A DNA stretch of 64,000 nucleotides from Nageia nagi (taxonomy: Eukaryota; Pinophyta). Location of the stretch: the NCBI GenBank assembly GCA_050084985.1, contig JBITNC010000001.1, forward strand, positions 45,942,001 through 46,006,000. Reading direction: 5' to 3'. Below the pieces are notes generated by a model. That model saw only the letters and a program-made list of their open reading frames with translations, was not told where the DNA came from and ran no database searches. The number at the start of each line of letters is the position of its first letter. Within the stretch, counting starts at the first letter, position 1. Below are positions 59,755 through 64,000 of the stretch, piece after piece. The translations under genes and the position numbers were made by a program.

Positions 59755-59761
<7 letters not shown>

Positions 59762-59804
<43 letters not shown>
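59762..59804. repeat. (TA)n microsatellite
   Basis: About 21 TA units immediately right of the CpG-rich block. Confidence 0.92.
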
Positions 59805-59807
<3 letters not shown>

Positions 59808-59934
59808 GATATGTTTTTTTGTCATAGTGTAAAGATTTGCACTGATTTTAAAACAATGTTCACAATAAATGTATAATATATTATTACATAGAAGATGATA
59901 TTAAAAAATAAGGTGTGCAAATTTTACAAAAAGA

Positions 59935-59966
59935 GATTTTACAATAATGCATTATACATTCCAACA
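59935..59966 (-). repeat. Outer end of the C2 5' LTR
   Basis: The minus strand from 59966 reads TGTTGGAATGTATAATGCAT and then TATTGTA, nearly the same as the start of the 3' LTR at 43549, but similarity stops after about 30 bases. Its right side is the L1 RT active-site region and the target copy CTTAT. Confidence 0.7.
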
Positions 59967-59971
59967 CTTAT

Positions 59972-62375
59972 GTCATCAAAAAATTGAAGATACGATAACT
60001 TTATAATATAGTTTATCTCCACCTCGATAATGATGTTCTCTACTCTTCTTTTTTGATGAGCCTACCTAAACCCTTAGCAAAAAATGATGAAAAGATAAGG
60101 AGGAAAAGTATCTCCATGTATTATCCCTTTGGAGGATTTGAACATTTAAGAGGATAAACCGTTATTAAGAATAGAGAAAGAGACTGCAAAAATGCATTCC
60201 ATAATCAAATTTACCCAATCATCTCTAAATCCTAGTTTCTTCAAGATTTAGGCTAGAAAATCCCAACCTACTCTATCATATTCTTTGGATAGATCAAGCC
60301 TTAAGAAAATTCTAATGTTTTCTTTCTAACCCAACTTATATATAGTCTCTTATTCCATTACAATCCCATTTAGAATCTTCCTTCCCTGCATAAAACCCAC
60401 TTGCTTAGGTGAAATTAACTCTGAAAAGATCATTTTGTGTTTATTTTCTACTAGATTAGTGATTATCTTATAGACAACATTGCATAATGCAATTGGTCTA
60501 TAATTGGATAAATGCTTAATGTATTATTTATTTGGAATCAAAGCAAGAAAAGTGTTATTTAAGGAGTTTAAGATTTTTCCACTTGGTCTAGCTTCATCTA
60601 TTGCTTTGGTTAGTTCTTTGGCTATTATGTCCTAGAAAGTCCTAAACTAGAACTCCATTGGGAAAAAAAATGGACTAGGGGTCTTCCCTATCTACATGGA
60701 AAATATTATTAATTCGATTTATCCCTCATTTTTTCTTGTAATATATCCTCATTTTATTTCTAGGAGAGTATCTCTAGAATGTATTCTAGGATTTCCTCCT
60801 GATGTTGGCTAGTATCTATTAAAAATAGAGAGGTAAAATATTTATTATTTATTTCTTGCATACCTGAGATATGAAGACTTTCAAGGTATAACAGTAACTT
60901 AAACTTACATAAAAATCTCAAATCTAAGCTCATTGTTTTACCATTCACATCTCTATCTAAGAATCATTTCCTTATAGACTAGTTGTGAAACTGATCAATC
61001 AATTATAGAACTAGCGTATCTGTTAGTAAACCATCCTACCAGTTAGTTTTGGGTGTTAGCTTTTTAATAAAACTTTATCTCTTCATTTTTTCTTTAGTGA
61101 GTTGAATATGAAGCGAACAATCAGGTCCCTCTCGTCGTACTGAATGCATATATTATTCTTTCAATGATATATAAACTATTGGATTGTATTTCAATATATT
61201 ATATGCAATTTTATGGATGTTTATGAATATGTGAGCCTCTATTGTTGAATGCATTCTTATCTTGAGTTGCAGAAATGAGTTTGGCATTAGATTACTTGTG
61301 TAATTCGATTATTTATTTATATTAAATCACTTGAAGGTAGAGGTATCCTTGAATCCTCCCTCTTTGGCTAGAGCATTAATTCTATTATGATGGTGTAAAA
61401 TTGTTGGTGATTGATGAAAATATTATGTATTTTTATTGCCTTCCAACATCCAGGTAACTCTCGCTCTTTGTTTCCAGTAGGCCTCTTCTCTCTTATTCAG
61501 TTCCTCCTCCACTTTTAGCAAATAATTTTCTTGATGAGAAAGCTCTTTAGAGTGAGGCTTAGAGAAAATTATTTCTATAGTATCTTGCATCTAAATGGAG
61601 AGAGTTATTTTTTCCTACTGAAAATATAACTTATGGGATTTTTTCCTAGTTTTCAATTTTCTCTTGATGAATTTCAATCTCAATTTAAATTAGAATTGTG
61701 CTATCCCATGTAATGGTTTACTATCCAAAATGTATATGGTTTATAGCATACTCACCATGCCTTTTATAGCATCCTCCCCAAATTTCTATCCAACATGTAT
61801 TTAATATCATCCTCACCATGCCTTTTATTTATATAGGTGTTACTACATCTTAGCATGGGTATATCAAATAGGTTTAGATATTCTATCTAAGATAAAAGAT
61901 AGTTATCCTTCTAACTTAACTGAACTAATCCTCCTTACTAATCTCATATGATATTTTAGCATATAAATTCCCTTGCACTATCCATAACTCTTTCATATAT
62001 GACTCTCTAAGTTGTTGGATTGCTTTCCATTGTATCCTTAAAGCCCTCACCTCCATCATATCATAGAATTTTATTGTCATCTAGAATAATTTAGAATTCC
62101 TTTCTTTAAGTCTGTTCATAAGAATCCCTCTTGCTGGAGTTGATTTTAATAGTTTAAAAATATTCTTCTTCCATAATAAAATTACCCCTCATAAGAGTCC
62201 TTGAGCCATAAAATCTCCTTACTTTTAGCATTTCTTGGCTATGTTTTTCATTTCCTACAGATAAGCCTTAGTTTCTTATACTAAATATATATCTTAGTTA
62301 TTCTCCATGATCATCCTTTTAATATACAACTGTTTAGGGTGGCTAGTTAACCCTCTTACATTCTATGTGTGTATT
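59972..62375 (-). pseudogene. L1-C ORF2: endonuclease and RT N-half (split by C2)
   Basis: Minus strand from about 62375: NVRGLTSHPKQLYIKRM and DIYLV*ETKAYL (endonuclease start); WKQRARVTWMLEGDKNT (61.51-61.44 kb, linker before RT); YFTSLFLIDTSQHQEEIL (60.86-60.80 kb); FIQGRKILNGIVMEQ after a Gln-Met-Gly lead-in (60.41-60.33 kb); GIIHGDTFPPYLF (60.13-60.09 kb); and LSYLQFFDDI at 60.0 kb, the active site, where C2 cuts in. The rest is L1-B at 41372-42970. Stops are common. Confidence 0.82.
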
Positions 62376-62599
62376 ATCATTGATAATTAATTATGCAAAA
62401 AATAATTATAAACTTGAACATTCTTTCTTCTTCCATTTTTTCCTTATTATTGCATCTTCTCTTCATTTATCTTCCTACTTGCTCCTTGGGAACTTCCTTT
62501 CTTATATTAGTTCTCCACTTGACTATTTCCCAAGGTTGGCTTCTCTTACTTTTTTTTTTCTACCAATCCCATAATTACATCCTTTATGATTTTTTCTTC

Positions 62600-63663
62600 C
62601 TGGTTATTCAGTATTATAGCTCCGTCCATCTCTGATTATGGGGCATACTAGTTTCTTACTTCTTCTCTTGGATTTTTTTAACTAGAAGTTGCAAGGATTG
62701 GGTCTCACTTGCTTTTTATGTCTCTATATTTCCTTCTTGATTTGAGCTTGATATTTATTCTCCTTCCATTAGTTCATCCCACCTAAGGATCTCATATTTG
62801 TTGGATGAGCCCTCCATTCCTAGAAGTGGTTTATGTTTCCTCACTTTTGTTGATTTCTCCCTCTTTCCTGGTTATTATTTTTTATTCATTTTCACATAAT
62901 AGTTTGAAATCCTTGTTTAATTTATTTTTGTGGATGTTGGGTGTCTAAATTTTGGGGTTTTTATTATGTGTCTCTCCTTTGGATAGTGTGGTACAATTTT
63001 TAACTAGATGTCCATACTCATGGCATGCTCTACATCTAAATGAAATTGATTCATAATCTATCTATTGTCTCCATATATTCCCTCTTGCTCTGATATCTAT
63101 ATCAGTTGGTAAAGGTTTTTTGATATTCATCTCCATGCATATTCTAGTATATGCTCTTAATTTTCCTTCTATTAATTCTCTTGATTGACTTATGTACTTT
63201 CCCTATAGTTTCCCTATCATTTCTAGAATCTAATCCCTATATATTTTTGATGGTAGAGTAGATAGTTTTAGCCAAATTAGCATTATAGAGGGTACATTAT
63301 TGGTATAAAAAAAAGATCTCCAAAGTTGCATGAATAGACCTATTGGGCCTATGTTATATAGTCCTCCCTAAAAGATCTTATCCTTATTAGATATCACTAT
63401 GAATTCTAGTCTAGAATATCCTTTTTATAATGTTAGTATATATAATTCCCCTTATGGTTCCTGTGTTTCCTAGCCTAAGCATACAGGAACCTTGCCAAAG
63501 GTAAAAGCCTCATAAATTTACATATTAATGAATCTGCAGATTTGTAAATAATTCCATCTACTATGAGTTCTTCTAGTATGTCTAGCATTAGGATTATTTC
63601 TATCTTAGCTAGGTATTCATTTCTTTTTGATTGATTAGCTTTTGATTTATTTTTCTTACCCAT
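62600..63663 (-). pseudogene. L1-C ORF1 (DUF4283 and zinc knuckle)
   Basis: The minus strand opens with ATG at 63663 (MGKKNKSKANQSKRNEYL). SADSLICKFMRLLPLARFLY and later MQLWRSFF plus WLKLSTLPSKIYRD (about 63.33-63.23 kb) match DUF4283. RICMEMNIKKPLP and then CRACHEYGHLVKNC (63034-62995, a CX2CX4HX4C knuckle) close the domain. This is the usual ORF1 of plant L1 elements, lying just upstream of ORF2. Several frame breaks are present. Confidence 0.8.
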
Positions 63664-64000
63664 AGCTAATATAATATTTTGAGCCTGTACCTCTATTTCA
63701 TCTTCTTAGCTATCAAGACCTTTGATTACTTCCATGAAAGAGTGTGTTTGATTATTTTCAATATTTTGGGTCATTCTTGATGAGACCCCTTATGTTAACC
63801 CCCTAAGGAGGATTCTCCCATTTCTCTTTTGAAAAGACTATCAAAGTTTATAAAAAGATATTGCTATTTAAAATTTTCAACAATATAGGATTTCAAATAA
63901 ACTTTAGTATCCAAAATTACCAAGGTGCTGAGGTATCCAATAAAAAGTAAAAAATGCATGCCCACTAGTCAAACCCATCTGCTTACCCATCATCTAATAC
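63664..64000. other. No gene recognised at the right edge
   Basis: Probably the 5' leader of L1-C and its flank. No motif or repeat partner was found. Confidence 0.35.

Larger units (their letters stand above)
42976..59966 (-). mobile_element. Ty1/copia element C2, split by gypsy G2
   Basis: Minus-strand copia. 3' LTR 42976-43549, PPT, RNase H/RT 43561-44640, integrase C-half to 45209; then gypsy G2; then integrase N-half, GAG-pre-integrase, protease and gag 56131-57860. Only about the outer 30 bases of the 5' LTR (59935-59966) can be recognised; the stretch 57.9-59.93 kb does not match the 3' LTR. C2 sits inside an L1 with near-perfect target copies. The protease (DSS instead of DSG) and RT (YVDH instead of YVDD) active sites are both damaged. 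Confidence 0.82.

Noticed and set aside
62365-62635. Plus-strand Leu/Phe/Ser-rich open frames
   Set aside because: Antisense to L1-C at the ORF1/ORF2 joint; composition follows from T-rich sequence.

Overview
This is an AT-rich stretch of plant nuclear DNA built almost entirely of nested, mostly decayed retrotransposons. It contains plant-type Ty1/copia and Ty3/gypsy elements, L1 LINEs with a DUF4283-type ORF1, plant mobile domain (PMD) sequence and initiator-Met-tRNA primer binding sites. The amount of nesting and decay suggests a large, slowly turning-over seed-plant genome, possibly a gymnosperm. The species itself cannot be read from the sequence. No bacterial, organellar, rRNA, tRNA or CRISPR features were seen.

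Layout. 1-2.4 kb holds a decayed PMD fragment and a decayed LTR with TATA box and primer binding site. 2.4-11.36 kb is a minus-strand gypsy-like remnant (gag plus 5' LTR) split by a very young Ty1/copia element, C1 (4023-9490, TSD ATTAT, LTRs almost identical, polyprotein broken by one frameshift and one stop). 11.36-14.6 kb is a minus-strand L1 cut off by the gypsy-like LTR. 15.07-38.25 kb is a LARD-like element X (two ~1 kb LTRs, no recognisable pol) whose second LTR is split by a 16.9 kb minus-strand Tat-type gypsy element, G1 (21091-38025). G1 has gag, protease, RT, two RNase H regions and integrase, plus a PMD-like frame on the opposite strand between pol and the 3' LTR.

39.4-40.3 kb is the only clearly intact host-type gene. 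It has a TATA box, two CCAAT boxes and one 176-codon exon coding for an acidic, disordered-looking protein with three regularly spaced YFPxRRC repeats. I do not recognise the family. A SINE-like unit lies just upstream.

41.4-63.7 kb is one minus-strand L1 split at its RT active-site region by a minus-strand copia element C2 (42976-59966). C2 is itself split in its integrase by a minus-strand chromovirus-like gypsy element G2 (45215-56125). G2 is split in its gag by a further unresolved insertion (~49.1-54.5 kb). That innermost piece carries a GC-richer, gene-like block with a consensus splice donor. A second unexplained CpG-rich block lies at about 59.4-59.75 kb.

All domain calls come from reading translations by eye. 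Boundaries given as LTR ends or TSDs were checked base by base; other boundaries are approximate.
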